From positions 62,001 through 126,000 of the forward strand of contig NW_013171822.1 of NCBI RefSeq assembly GCF_000151665.1: a stretch of DNA of 64,000 bases, written 5' to 3'. Each line of letters begins with the position of its first letter. The first letter of the stretch is position 1. Below, one piece after another: positions 53,315 through 63,576 of the stretch. A program made the translations under genes and the position numbers. Below the pieces are notes generated by a model. The model was not told where the DNA came from, did no database searches, and saw nothing but the letters and a program-made list of their open reading frames with translations. The DNA is from Blastocystis hominis (lineage: Eukaryota > Sar > Bigyra > Opalinata > Blastocystidae).

Positions 53315-53748
53315 CTAGCTGCTTAGGCTGTAAACGGATATATGCAAGTGGATTTCTTCTAGCTTGTCTTTCAAGCAAGTCTCTTTCAGCTTTTTAAGCA
53401 GAGAATGTCCGACTCCATAGTTTCGATAAGAAGCTTTCACTGCAAGGGAAATGATGAGAAGCCCCTTATCTTTTCTCACGGAGACCACTGCACCTATGAC
53501 ACTTCTGTAGATGAGGGCTACACTTGATTTTCTGCTTCTGCCTCACATGCCCACTGATACGTGGGATTGCTCTTTAAACACAACCGATAAAACGTAAACG
53601 AATTACAAACAGGAAGACTTGTGTTCTGCCGCTAAATGAATAGGAATAAATGTACAAAGATCGTAACAGCATCCGATAAGAGACTCTCATCAAGAATAAC
53701 TTCATGATGATTTAATTCCTTCAGTGTATCATCCAAATCAGTGGACAT
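53315..53748 (-). CDS. GNAT N-acetyltransferase, NAA50/NAA60-like
   Basis: Introns of 36 and 29 nt join MSTDLDDTLKELNHHEV, SLPVCNSFTFYRLCL, SVIGAVVSVRKDKGLLIIS and LAVKASYRNYGVGHSLLKKL. The last is the acetyl-CoA-binding motif A (RxxGxG/A pattern, here RNYGVG), and the PV-Y-F entrance fits NAA50/NAA60 N-terminal acetyltransferases, which modify protein N-termini after translation begins. The C-terminal strands usually following (NESAIxFYxKxGF) are not found in frame, so either the protein is truncated at TAG 53317-53315 or a further splice is missed; a different frame downstream encodes LGFHNSRCRKRT, perhaps the missing end. Confidence 0.62.
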
Positions 53749-54069
53749 TACGTCGAAATGAGAATCATATCTGCGCAACAAGCGAAGAAGTTTGACAAGT
53801 ATCTTGGATTATAAAGTGCATTATCATACTTAACACGATTTTCCCTACCATGAAATCATGGATTCATGACCCTCCGTTATCCCCCAGAGCATTGTTTTTT
53901 TTCGGAACCATAAACGTATAGTAGGCTCTAGAGTACAGCAAAAGGATGCGATTGCAGATAATGCATGTATTCGTTTGGAATACAGTATGAGAAGAGTGCT
54001 GTTGTAACGGGGATTTTTGGTTTTTGTGCCAGGTCTTCAATAGAATAAAAACGCATATATTTAGGCTAA
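53749..54069. other. Divergent intergenic region (GNAT / PH-CAMK)
   Basis: 321 bp, AT-rich, no ORF that I can support. Confidence 0.4.
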
Positions 54070-56471
54070 ATGAGTAATTCGCTGAGTTCTACTTCTTTGC
54101 ATATTATCATGCAAGGGAGCTGTGAACGTCAAGTTGAGATATGTGTGTTTTGTGATCTAATAGAAAAGTGTGATGAAAAGGTGGGTCCCGTGCTGGCTAC
54201 GGGTGTCTACTAAGGATATTTTAGTTTCAGATACCGAAAATACCGCTCCTCGCTTTAGTTGTCCTTATGTTGAGATTATTACCATTCGCCAAACGGGCTA
54301 CAATAACCATAAGAATTTTTGCATAGCAGTTCAAGTAGGTTCTGTGAGAATCTTTAATCGATGTAGACTAAAAGAATAACCTACTGGTTTGCATTTTCTA
54401 CCGCCGATGAGGCGCGACGGTGGTACTGCTGTATGGAGCAAGCGTGGAAGGAAGAACATAGTCTCTTTACCGAATCATTAACAACACCTGCATTTTTGCG
54501 ATCCAACACTTCCCGTTCTCTGTCTTCCGACAGTGTAATTGTTTGCTTTTGTTAATTGATGGTAGGGTGCCGAGCTGGACCCCGAGCTGAGTCTAATCAT
54601 GTGTAAGCTGGACGAATCGAACAACCAATCCGATATCAAGAACTATCTCATGGAGATCGAGTTGTATCAGAATCAGCATCCCATCGAGCAGCTCGTCACT
54701 CAGAAAGCCTTGTACCGCCTTCCTCTTACTCCCTTCTCATCACTCCTAGCGCGGCCTCCTTCTTCGAGGAATTCAAGCGATGCAAATCAATGTACCTCAA
54801 CGACAACATGCTTAGCTACATCGCCGGCCTCGTCGACGGCTTCGACGACACCATGGCCGACGTGGACCCCATCAGTCTCTCCGAGCTCGAACCCACCGAC
54901 TGCATCATCACTGATGTCCTTTCCTTCGGCGACGTTTTGGGTCACGGAAAGTACGGAACCGTCCGCAAGGCCGTTTTAACCGCCACCGGCGAAGTCGTTG
55001 CCGCCAAAATCATCCGCAAAGCCGACCTCAGCGACCGCGACGTATCCTCGCTTAAAGTGGCGATTCCCCGCGGGAGTCGAGTGTAGAGGGAGTGCCGAAT
55101 CATGTACGAGCTGCGGTCGCACCCGCACGTGATCTCGCTGAAGGACTTCCTGCAGGACGCGCAGTACTTTTACATCATCGAGGAGCTGGCGGAGGGCGGC
55201 GAGCTGTTCGACGCCATTCTGAACCGGGAATTGTATTCCGAGCGCGAAGCACAGATCGTGGTGCGCACTCTGCTCTACACGCTGCGCTACTGCCACGAGA
55301 AGGGCATCGTTCACCGCGATTTAAAGCCCGAAAACGTCCTGCTCGCGCAGCCCAACGACTGGAACCACATCAAGATCGCCGATTTCGGGTTCGCCGCTTA
55401 CGTATCCCCGCGGGAATCTCACGAATAGTCCAACGGAACGAACTCGCTCCGCACCGTCTGCGGAACGCCCGGGTACTCGGCGCCCGAGATTATCCGCGGG
55501 GAACGCTACGGTCCTGCGGTGGACCTCTGGTCGCTGGGCGTGATCACGTACATCCTGTCTTCCCCGCGGGGCTGCGTGACGGGTAGGCTGTGCGGGTACC
55601 CGCCGTTTCCGCAGTCGAACGACTTCGCGGCGCTGCGTCTGATCGTGAGCGGCGCGTTTCAGTTCCACGAGGCGCAGTGGAGCGCGGTGAGCGAGGAGGC
55701 GAAGGAGTTCATCGCGGCGCTGCTGGTGCCGAACCCGCACCACCGCGCGACGGCGAAGCAGGCGTGCTCGATGCGGTGGATGCAGTTCGAATCGAAGCGG
55801 ACGATGCATATGAACTCGGCGGTGCAGCAGCTGGCGCGGTTCAACGCGCGAAGAAAGGACCGAGCGCCGTGCGTGGCGACGCTGGCGGCCGTGGAGCAGT
55901 GCCGAGGCACGCAGTTCGTGTCGCTGGTGAACTGCGGAGTGCGCGACAACCCGTCGCTGGCGCGCGGAATGACGAGTCGGATCCCTGCGCGTAGCGAAGT
56001 GAGGAAAAAATGAGCGGTAGAGATGCAGGTGCCCGCGAAGGACGTGCTGTACACCTGCGAAGGCACCTGGGCGCTGCTGGACGACGCCACCAGTGGGCGA
56101 GCGGCGAGGAAGTGAGGCGTAGATCGGAGCTGGCTGCTCGTGGAGAAGCGCGGGTATGATCCCATCTGCTATCCGAGCGACGTGCTCATTTACCGGTCGC
56201 TGTTCCCGCGGGGTAGGCGATGGAGGGGCGGTGAAGGGCAGGGCAGGCGCTGCATAATATTCGGAACGCGCCGAGCATCAAGGGAGAGGTCGTGGGGAAG
56301 ATCCCGAGCGGCGTGCTGTTTCTGGGGAGCGAGGAGATCGCGAATGAGGAGGGCGTGTGGCTGATGCTGCATCGACAGACGCTGCACTCGTACGATATCT
56401 CGGTGGCCCAGCCGTGCTTTTTGAATGTTTTGCAGACGTCGCAGACGCGGTTTGCTGAGAAAATTAAATAG
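54070..56471 (+). CDS. PH domain - CAMK-family protein kinase - SH3b-like protein
   Basis: About ten introns of 27-33 nt. The N-terminal PH domain runs from LHIIMQGSCERQKSVMKRW to WFAFSTADEARRWYCCMEQAW. After a linker, the kinase has VLGHGKYGTVRKAVL (glycine loop), VVAAKIIRKAD (Lys), IVHRDLKPENVLLAQ, IADFGFAAY, CGTPGYSAPEIIRG and DLWSLGVITYILLCGYPPF, all features of an active Ser/Thr kinase of the CaMK group. C-terminal exons contain two SH3b-like stretches (ACEGTW-type YTCEGTWALLDDAT and APSIKGEVVGKIPSGVLFL). No EF hands or calmodulin site is obvious. The PH domain suggests membrane phosphoinositide recruitment. Ends TAG 56469-56471, only 8 bp before TGTTTGTT. Three introns (55057-55086, 55402-55428, 55557-55586) share the CCCGCGGG core. 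Confidence 0.85.
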
Positions 56472-56479
56472 TTGAGGGG

Positions 56480-56487
56480 TGTTTGTT
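56480..56487 (+). terminator. Poly(A) motif of the PH-CAMK gene
   Basis: TGTTTGTT, 9 bp after TAG; the 3' untranslated region would be about 4 nt. Confidence 0.75.
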
Positions 56488-57529
56488 TGATACGATAGGG
56501 GTGGTGGTGGTAGTAGCAGTGGTAGGAAGGAGAATGTGAAAAATAGAATTGTTTGTGTGTGTGAGGGTGTTACAGATTTGGTTGGCTTTTTTCTTAATGG
56601 TTGGTGGGGATATCATGTATCTAAAGAGTTTTTTTTATAGAGATGTCAAGAACACAAATGATTCTGTGGATATTCAGTTTTAAGGTTGTACCATTTGAAA
56701 ATCAAGGGCAGAGTTGAAAATGAATGAAACACACAGATTTTTTGACCTAGAGTATTGTTGTGATAATAACTTTGATATTTGTGAATGGTGTGATAGGGAT
56801 ATTGGATGTGGTCAAAGTAGTCATCGTCATGTTTTTATCATATATTGATTAATCGATTGATTGTGTTTGATTTTAATGATAATGATCCATTATTGGTATT
56901 TTGTTTTTTACAATGGGTTTATTAATATATGCTTTTAGGTATATTGATTTGCCCATAGTAAAAGATGATTGCATTTGTGTGAGTGTATATACGTATCGTC
57001 TACTATTGAGATCTCAGTCATATTTCGTAGTCATCATTAGATAACAATTGAGCTAGTTATTATCTAACACTCTTACTCTCGATTTAAATAATCAGGAATA
57101 GCACATCAGTTGAGTGATCTGCTAGTATCATCAATGTCAATATCACTGAGTCATAACCTTTAATGATTTCCTTTCATACATATCATTACTGTTAATTTTA
57201 ATACAAATCTGTATTTGTATTTTCTAGTTATGAGTATTGTTTTATCCTTATGTTGCATATCCATATAAAAGCAAATTTAAATAGATAATCTTTAACAAAT
57301 TCCAAGCAATATTTCATAGATATTAGTATATGGCGATTACAGAAATAACAACCCCACTTCTGTTCCTAAATAACAGCCTTTTACAGTCATTATTAAACCT
57401 ATTTCCAAACTAAATATCGCATAAATCAAACCCTATCTTGTGTTTATCGCCGTTTCCTTTATTAACAATTCTTCTCTTTTCTCCGAAAACCTTCTTTAGT
57501 TATATATTACAAAATACAACGTTTCACCT
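56488..57529. other. 1-kb AT-rich gene desert
   Basis: The longest stretch without a gene in the window, strongly AT-rich. It contains an imperfect inverted repeat (TTAGATAAC ... GTTATTATCTAA, about 57037-57068) and several poly-T runs. I found no tRNA, no known snRNA box and no ORF over 60 codons with coding character. Confidence 0.6.
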
Positions 57530-58649
57530 ATGTTGATTCACACAATTTTGGTAATGAACTCTGAAGCTGTTGAAAAATTGTCCACAACGGAAATTAAAGA
57601 GCTCTTATACCAAAGAAACATCGATAGTGCTGGGATATATGATCGCCACATTCTTCTCGGTCTGTTACTTGGAAAAAATCAAGAAACGGATTATAGAGCC
57701 ACCTTACCCCCATCCTATCTCAAACTTTTTGAAGTATGTGGCTCCTTATGCTTTTTTCTGTTCTAGCAAGAAGATAAACGAAATGAAGAGGCCCTCTCAC
57801 GTATTAAGAGCTATTTGCAAAAGCCTATACCTAAAAAGGAAAGGAGAGTTCGAATCGAGTATCTTCAGTGTTCTTATACGACTTTTAGAAAGGTGGATCG
57901 ACTTATCATATATAACATGCCAAGCCGCTATACGAAATCTGAAATTGGTTTGTAGCATGATACGATTCATATTGTAGGAAGCTTTTTGTCGAGAGCAGGA
58001 GAAGTAGAAGCTTTTGAAGTGTTGGATCCATTCTATCTGTATTTACTAGAACATCGACTCCCACTTCTCATACAATATTCGTTCAATATGTAACCAAGCA
58101 GGGAGCTAAGCGTTGCAAAGAATTAGTAGTGACTCCGTTTAACTCATCTCTAGTATAACCATTCGGAAGTAGCGAAGGGTGTCCGTCTTACTGTAGAACG
58201 AGAGCGTGTAAAAACTCTCAAAACCGAGATGAATGACCTATCCTCTTCTCAACTAACCGTTGTTCGTCTCTCGAACATGTTTACGACAGAGAACTGTGCA
58301 GATCGGCGTTTCTCTTTATGTGGAGCTACATTTTATAGAGTATATGACCGACCTAAGAGAAGATGTGGAACAGCAGGCTCAGGAGTACGGTACCCTGACA
58401 GGAATCGCGGTGAATGAAATGGAGCTACTCGTGCTTCTTCGCTTTTCGAACGAGAAGGAAGCTTTGCAGTGTTTTTCGTCTCTGAATGGCCGTCTGTTCG
58501 ATGGTCGCAAAATCCAAGCGGAACTGATCCGAGACGAGTCTGGAGGAAGTACAAAGAAGATAGAGGAGAAGGAAAAGAAGGAGGAGGAGGATGCTTTGCT
58601 CAGCGAGTTCTTTGCATCCATAGCAGCCGAGGAGGAAAAGTTTAAGTAG
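57530..58649 (+). CDS. Tat-SF1/CUS2-like splicing factor with RRM and UHM domains
   Basis: Introns of 33, 30 and 31 nt are clear; one junction near 58030-58050 is unresolved. N-terminus: [20 protein letters not shown], a short helical element. RRM1-like: [20 protein letters not shown], then [18 protein letters not shown]-terminal [22 protein letters not shown] then [33 protein letters not shown] and [15 protein letters not shown]. This matches HTATSF1/CUS2, a U2 snRNP-associated factor that binds SF3B1 ULMs and must leave before branch-site pairing. It may start at ATG 57530 or 57554. Stop TAG 58647-58649, with TGTTTGTG at 58661-58668. Confidence 0.75.
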
Positions 58650-58660
58650 TTACCTAGAGT

Positions 58661-58668
58661 TGTTTGTG
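58661..58668 (+). terminator. Poly(A) motif variant of the Tat-SF1-like gene
   Basis: TGTTTGTG, 12 bp after the TAG. Confidence 0.5.
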
Positions 58669-58755
58669 ACAGAGTACACTAAACAAGAAGATAACAAAAG
58701 TCAATGCCAAAAAGAGAAACTGCATCTTCCCCCGTTCCTTCATTTTTTCGTAGTA

Positions 58756-60097
58756 ATGAAAGCTCTTATTCTTGTTGGTGGATTTGGAACGCGTCTCCGA
58801 CCTTTTACCTTTACGAAGGCGAAGCCTTTAGTTGAATTTTGCAACCTGTAAACGATGTGCTTCTTTTTGAACTAGTCCGATTGTTTTTCATCAGCTAAAG
58901 GCCTTGGCGGAGGTGGGAGTGAAGCAAGTTGTTTTGGCGTGCAGTTACAAGCCCCAACAGATTATTGATGTGATCCCCTTCGTGAAGGAAACTGTTTTTC
59001 TTTGTTTTCCTCTATTTTATTGCTTAGTATGGTATTGAAATCATTATTTCTGTGGAAGATATCCCTATGGGAACTGGTACGTTTATCAATCTTTTTTTTA
59101 TCGTAGCGGGTCCGATCGTTCTGGCCAAGAAGTATCTTGAAGATGAGGACCTTTTCTTTGTGTTTAATAGGTACTTTCTTGCTTCTGCTTTTCTTTTCAC
59201 TAGTGATGTATCTTGCTGTTATCCCCTTCAGGAGCTCATTGACTTCCACCGAAATCACGGTAAGGAAGGCACCATTGTCGTAATCTTGCTCTGCGCTCTC
59301 CAAGCTAGGTGACATGCACGGAGGATCCTTCCAAATACGGCGTGGTCCTGGCTGACGAAACGGTAGTGCCCATTCCTCTGTTTAATCCCAGGGCCGCATC
59401 GAGCGCTTCGTTGAGAAGCCCAAAGAATACGTGGGGAACCACATCAACGCGGGTATCTATCTGTTCAACGCCTCGATGATCCGTCGCATCCCCGTTTCCC
59501 CGTTTCCCCTTTCTGACGCGTAGAACAAGCCAACGTCGATCGAGCGCGAGATCTTCCCGAAGATGGCGGAGGACAAGCAGCTGTACCGGATGGTTCTCCG
59601 CGGGTTCTGGATGGACATCGGGCAGCCGCGCGACTATTTGAAGGGCACCGCGCTCTATCTGTCGCACGTGCGCGGCCTGCAGGGCGCGACGAAGCAGCTG
59701 GTGAACGAGAGCGAGTTCGTGGAGGCGAGCTGGGCGCAGGGGAACGTGCTGAAGGTGGGGAAGAGGGAGAGGAAGAACGCGTAGCATGCGACGGCGGAGG
59801 TGGGAGCGAACTGCCGCGTGGGTCCGAACGTGGTGCTGGGGAAGGATGTGAAGCTGGGCGAGGGCTGCGTGGTGGAGAACGCGACGATCCTCGAGGGCAC
59901 CGTGCTGGAGGCGAAGTGCGTCGTGCGGAACTGCATCGTGGGCTGGCGGAATCGCCTGCAGGAGGGCGTGGAGCTGGAGAGCGTGTTCTCGGGCGAGGAC
60001 GTGACGTTCCGGAAGGGCGTGCGCCTCTCGGAGTACACGATCTGCCCCAACAAGAGCGTGAGCGAGTCCAATCCGGTGGTGAACAAAGTGATTCTGT
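58756..60097 (+). CDS. GMPP: Mannose-1-phosphate guanylyltransferase, no encoded stop
   Basis: About nine introns of 28-35 nt. [20 protein letters not shown] is the nucleotidyltransferase signature, followed by [89 protein letters not shown] and a left-handed beta-helix tail ([19 protein letters not shown]). The enzyme makes GDP-mannose from mannose-1-phosphate and GTP, supplying N-glycan and GPI synthesis. The frame has no stop before TGTTTGTT (60102-60109) other than a TGA inside the motif (60109-60111). Cleavage after T 60097 gives TAA right after NKVIL, exactly where yeast and animal enzymes end with IIM. Confidence 0.93.
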
Positions 60098-60101
60098 GGC
60101 G

Positions 60102-60119
60102 TGTTTGTTGATGCAAACA
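60102..60119. terminator. Paired poly(A) motifs creating stops for two convergent genes
   Basis: TGTTTGTT (plus, 60102-60109) and TGTTTGCA (minus, 60119-60112) lie two bases apart. Predicted cleavage points are T 60097 (GMPP) and T 60124 (coiled-coil gene), both the first base of a codon. Confidence 0.85.
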
Positions 60120-60123
60120 AGGC

Positions 60124-61583
60124 AGAGAATGCCCGAGGCCTCGAACGGCCGCAGGCGCTTTAACTCGCGCTGCAACCGGCGGATCTCGCCGTCCTTCTTC
60201 ACGATCGTCTCCCTCGTCTTCGGCACCACCACGTCCGCGAACGTGAACACGTCCTGCAGGCAGCTCTCCAGCGCCGCCCAGCTCGCAGGGCTCGCCGCGC
60301 TCGCGCGGTCCAGGAAGTTCAGCCGCTCCCCCACGCTCTGAATCAGCCTTCGGATCCGCGCCAGCATCGCCGGATCGGGCGTCGAAGCGTCGACCGCGCG
60401 GTGCTCGAGGCGCTGTCGGACGCTCTGGTACTCGGCGAGCAGCTTCTCGGAGCGCTTGCAGACCAGCTGGAACTGCGCCTCCAAAAACGCGCGGTCGTAG
60501 AAGTGCTGCGAGAAGTCGGAGCCCACCAGGCGGAAGAGGTAGTGCTGCGCGCAGTCCACGCAGGAGCGGAGGTAGTCGCTGGTTTCCGTGCTGTTCGTGA
60601 GCTGGTCTTGGAGCCGGTTGGCTTCCTGCTCCCACTCCTGGCTGCACTGATAGTTCGCCTCCGCCTTCTCCCGCAGATCCGCGATTTCCGCGGCGTAGAC
60701 GGACGCGGAGCGCAGGGACTCCACGAGGAGCTCGATTTTGGTGTGGGTGGGCGTGCCTGGCGCGGGGAGATGCTCTTGCGGAAGCGTTTCGCTGAGGAAC
60801 CGATCGACGGTTTCTTCGATATGGTTGTGGTAGTCGGTCAGGCCTTCGCATTGGTTGTGCATGCTTTGTAGGAGGGAGCGAAGCTCGGGAACAGAGAGGT
60901 TCTCGACCTGGAGGGTTTTGCTGAACGCGTGCTGCGCTTGGAAGGGTTGCTGGGGTTGCTGGGGTTGCTGGGGTTGCTGGGGTTGCTGGGGTTGCTGCGA
61001 TTGCTGCGCTTGGAAGGGTTGCTGGGGTTGCTGGGGCTGCTGGAGTTTCTGCAGCTCCAATTCTCTCCGTAAACGGTCGATTTCTTGTTTCAAGGATATC
61101 ACATTCTCAGCACCCGATGCCATTTCTTTTTGGCTCTTTAGGAGCGCGTTATCAGAACGGAGTGATAATAGTTCTTCCTTTAAACGTTTGTTTTCTTCAC
61201 TCAACATGCGAATTTGCTCGATAGATTGACTTTGAATCGCGCCATAACTACTCTTATCTCCTTGGATTGTTGCTTGCAATTCTTGAATCTGCTTGTTTTT
61301 TGATTCTAGTTCTATGGCTAAGCGATTATTCTCGTTTATTAAGTCTTCATTTAACTTTGTGATCCGTATTAACTCATCGGAATCAGCGTTTGGCGATTCT
61401 GAAGAAAGCAAATATGATTTTGAATTTTGAATGCTGCTCTCGCCAGCATCTGCACTATTTTCTACGAAACAATCAATTCCATCCTTCGTTGTTACCTAAT
61501 GTTTGAACGCGTTGAACAAGAGATTCTATGTGCTGTGCCTGCGCTACCAGCCATAGATTCATCATTTCATCTTCGTTGTCCAT
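60124..61583 (-). CDS. Coiled-coil protein with QP repeats, no encoded stop
   Basis: Two exons (61583-61496 and 61461-60124, intron 34 nt) give 475 codons. MDNEDEMMNLWLVAQAQHIE starts a long coiled coil (LNEDLINENNRLAIELESKN, LRSDNALLKSQKEM). A QQPQQPQQP-type repeat follows (about 60940-61040), then a helical conserved-looking domain (LVESLRSASVYAAEIADL, CVDCAQHYLFRLVGSDFSQ, AMLARIRRLIQSVGERLNFL) and a final coiled coil. The pattern recalls cytoskeletal adaptor proteins such as dynactin p150, but no CAP-Gly domain is present, so I leave it unnamed. No stop precedes TGTTTGCA (60119-60112). Cleavage after T 60124 makes TAA after GGC ATT CTC. The next in-frame stop lies hundreds of bases on, inside the convergent gene. 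Confidence 0.7.
60940..61040. repeat. QPQQ-encoding repeat
   Basis: TTGCTGGGG units repeated in the coiled-coil gene, encoding Gln-Gln-Pro on the minus strand. Confidence 0.85.
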
Positions 61584-61693
61584 TGATTTCGAGAGGTCAG
61601 GGAAATCACTGAGGTCACGTTTCTATCATCGCACACTTCCCATTTGATAACTCATTATTATTATTCTTATATGTATGTATGTGTAAGTATATC

Positions 61694-61701
61694 AACAAAC
61701 A
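61694..61701 (-). terminator. Poly(A) motif of the alanine aminotransferase gene
   Basis: TGTTTGTT on the minus strand, 50 bp after the TAA stop. Confidence 0.75.
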
Positions 61702-61750
61702 ATCCACGTTAATCTACAACAACAACTTTCATCCTCATCGTCCTTCTTAT

Positions 61751-63220
61751 TTATTGGTATCTAGCCATCCACTTCTTGTGGAAGTTGTTCATTCTCTCCA
61801 CGACCTGATCGATCTCGTTTTCAGGGGGCAGAATGGTGGAGCGGACATGGTAAGTTCCCTCCTCCTGTCCGAATCCACTTCCAGGCACGCACACGACTCC
61901 GGCCTCGTTGAGGAGATCCATGCAGTACATGGCATCGGCGGCTCTTCCCTGCTTCTTGGCCTCCTCGATGGCCTTGGGAGGCATGGTGAGGCGGAAGTAG
62001 GTGTAGAGAGCACCGTCCACCGACAGGCAGGACACGCCGTCCAGCTTGTTCAGAGCGGTCGACAGCTTCTTCGCGCGCACCTTCAGCGACTCCAGAATGC
62101 CGTTCTTCTCCTTCTGGAAGAGCTCGTAGGAGGCATCACCGGGCTTGGGCGGGTTGATCATCACGTCCATGGTGTACTGGCCGTCTACGTTCGAGCAGCA
62201 GCAGATCGACAGCAGCTTGTACAGCTCGGCGCGCACGTCATCGGGGAAGTTCACCAGCTCCACGTAGCCACCGCGGCGTCCGCACTCACCCCAGTATCCC
62301 TTCGAGGTCGAGTGGAAGGACATCATCTGGCAGTTCAGACCCAGCTCGCACATCACCTTCTTGAAGGAGATGAACTTGTCGCCAGGGCGGTAGATGTTCT
62401 CCTGGTACACCTCATCGGCCATGATCACGATGTTCTCGCGCGCGCAGATCTTGCAAATGTCCTCGATGTTCTCGCGAGTGAAGCACTTGCCGGTCGGGTT
62501 GCCCGGGTTCACCGCAGCGATCGCCTTCACCGTCAGACCCTTCGCGCGGGCGCTCTTGATCGACTTCTCAATGTCAGCGGGGTCCAGAGCCCAGTCGTTC
62601 TTCTCGTTCAGATAGTAGGGCTCGTACTGGCCTCCGAACACGTGGATCGAAGCAGAGTACAGAGGGTACTGGGGAATGGGAATCAGAATGCAATCCGTAG
62701 GCTTGTCAATCAGCAGCTTCAGGCAGTCCTGAATACCCTGGGAAGCACCGTTCGTCAGGAAAATGTTCTTGGGATCAGCGGGGAAACCGTCACGCTTCGT
62801 AATGTAAGCAGCCACATCCTCCAGAACCTTACCCACTCCAGCAGTCTGCGAGTAGGCACCCGAACCACCGGGGTTGGCAGCCAGCAGCTCCTTGGCTCTC
62901 TGGATGGCATCGGGGTGGAACATCTCAGGATGCTTCTCAGCAACCTCGGGCCACGAGGTGATGCACAGCACCTCACGCAGGAAGGTGATGGGCTTCTGGC
63001 AAATAGCCTGAGGATTACCGACGTTGCAGTAAAGCAGAGAATCGAAGGGGAACTTCTTGCCCTTCTTCATCTCGGCGTCAATCTCGTTAGCGCGAATCAC
63101 AACCTCTCCACGGACAGCATAGTCAGCAGTGCGAATGTGCTGGTTGATGTTGTCAATAGTAATGCGGGAGGAGAAAGATCTCAGAGTAGGAAGACTGAAT
63201 CTGTTTACAATGCGCAGCAT
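61751..63220 (-). CDS. Alanine aminotransferase, likely organellar
   Basis: Single exon of 489 residues. Fold type I aminotransferase with YCNVGNPQAICQKPITFLRE near the N-terminus, TNGASQGIQDCLKLLI, IPIPQYPLYSASIHVFGG, VNPGNPTGKCFTRENIED, ADEVYQENIY, SFHSTSKGYWGECGRRGGY (PLP lysine in SK) and VPGSGFGQ. This is the alanine aminotransferase subfamily, converting alanine and 2-oxoglutarate to pyruvate and glutamate. The N-terminus MLRIVNRFSLPTLRSFSS is basic, amphipathic and lacks acids, a good mitochondrial-type leader, consistent with the Blastocystis mitochondrion-related organelle. GC-rich, biased codons and no introns suggest strong expression. The poly(A) motif is at 61701-61694. Confidence 0.94.
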   Translation of the reverse strand: MLRIVNRFSLPTLRSFSSRITIDNINQHIRTADYAVRGEVVIRANEIDAEMKKGKKFPFDSLLYCNVGNPQAICQKPITFLREVLCITSWPEVAEKHPEMFHPDAIQRAKELLAANPGGSGAYSQTAGVGKVLEDVAAYITKRDGFPADPKNIFLTNGASQGIQDCLKLLIDKPTDCILIPIPQYPLYSASIHVFGGQYEPYYLNEKNDWALDPADIEKSIKSARAKGLTVKAIAAVNPGNPTGKCFTRENIEDICKICARENIVIMADEVYQENIYRPGDKFISFKKVMCELGLNCQMMSFHSTSKGYWGECGRRGGYVELVNFPDDVRAELYKLLSICCCSNVDGQYTMDVMINPPKPGDASYELFQKEKNGILESLKVRAKKLSTALNKLDGVSCLSVDGALYTYFRLTMPPKAIEEAKKQGRAADAMYCMDLLNEAGVVCVPGSGFGQEEGTYHVRSTILPPENEIDQVVERMNNFHKKWMARYQ

Positions 63221-63457
63221 CTGATAGTTTTCAAGGTAAATTATGAAATGAATCTAAAACTTCTCCATTTCTCGTTTCCCCTTTCCACGATTCACCGCGG
63301 GAATTGAGTGAAGCAAAACACAATTATTTTGTCAATCAAGTGTGGAGTATTGGATTGTGGGTTTGGCATGGATTGGATAAAACTATGAGTAAAAATAGGT
63401 GAAATGGAGGTGGAAAAGTTGGATGAGAAAAGAAGAAAAAAGAAAGATAAAGAAAAA

Positions 63458-63529
63458 TGCGTCAACCGGGAATTGAACCCGGACCTCTACCTTGGAAGGG
63501 TAGAATCCTAACCATTAGACCATTGACGC
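63458..63529 (-). tRNA. tRNA-Gly (anticodon TCC)
   Basis: On the minus strand, GCGTCAA and TTGACGC form a perfect seven-pair acceptor stem. The anticodon stem-loop has loop CTTCCAA with anticodon TCC, and the T arm contains GGTTCAATTCCCGG, a good B box. The A box is TGGTCTAATGG. No intron and no encoded CCA. A TTTTT run immediately downstream on the same strand fits an RNA polymerase III terminator. Confidence 0.95.
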
Positions 63530-63576
63530 TCTATTTTAACTGTTTTACAAACTGCTTTACACATCCCAAATCTGAA

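Noticed and set aside
60124-61583. Dynactin p150 (DCTN1) for the coiled-coil gene
   Set aside because: Suggested by the Arp10 gene elsewhere, but no CAP-Gly domain and no specific p150 motif was seen.
61679-63307. 542-codon plus-strand ORF
   Set aside because: Antisense of alanine aminotransferase, for the same reason.
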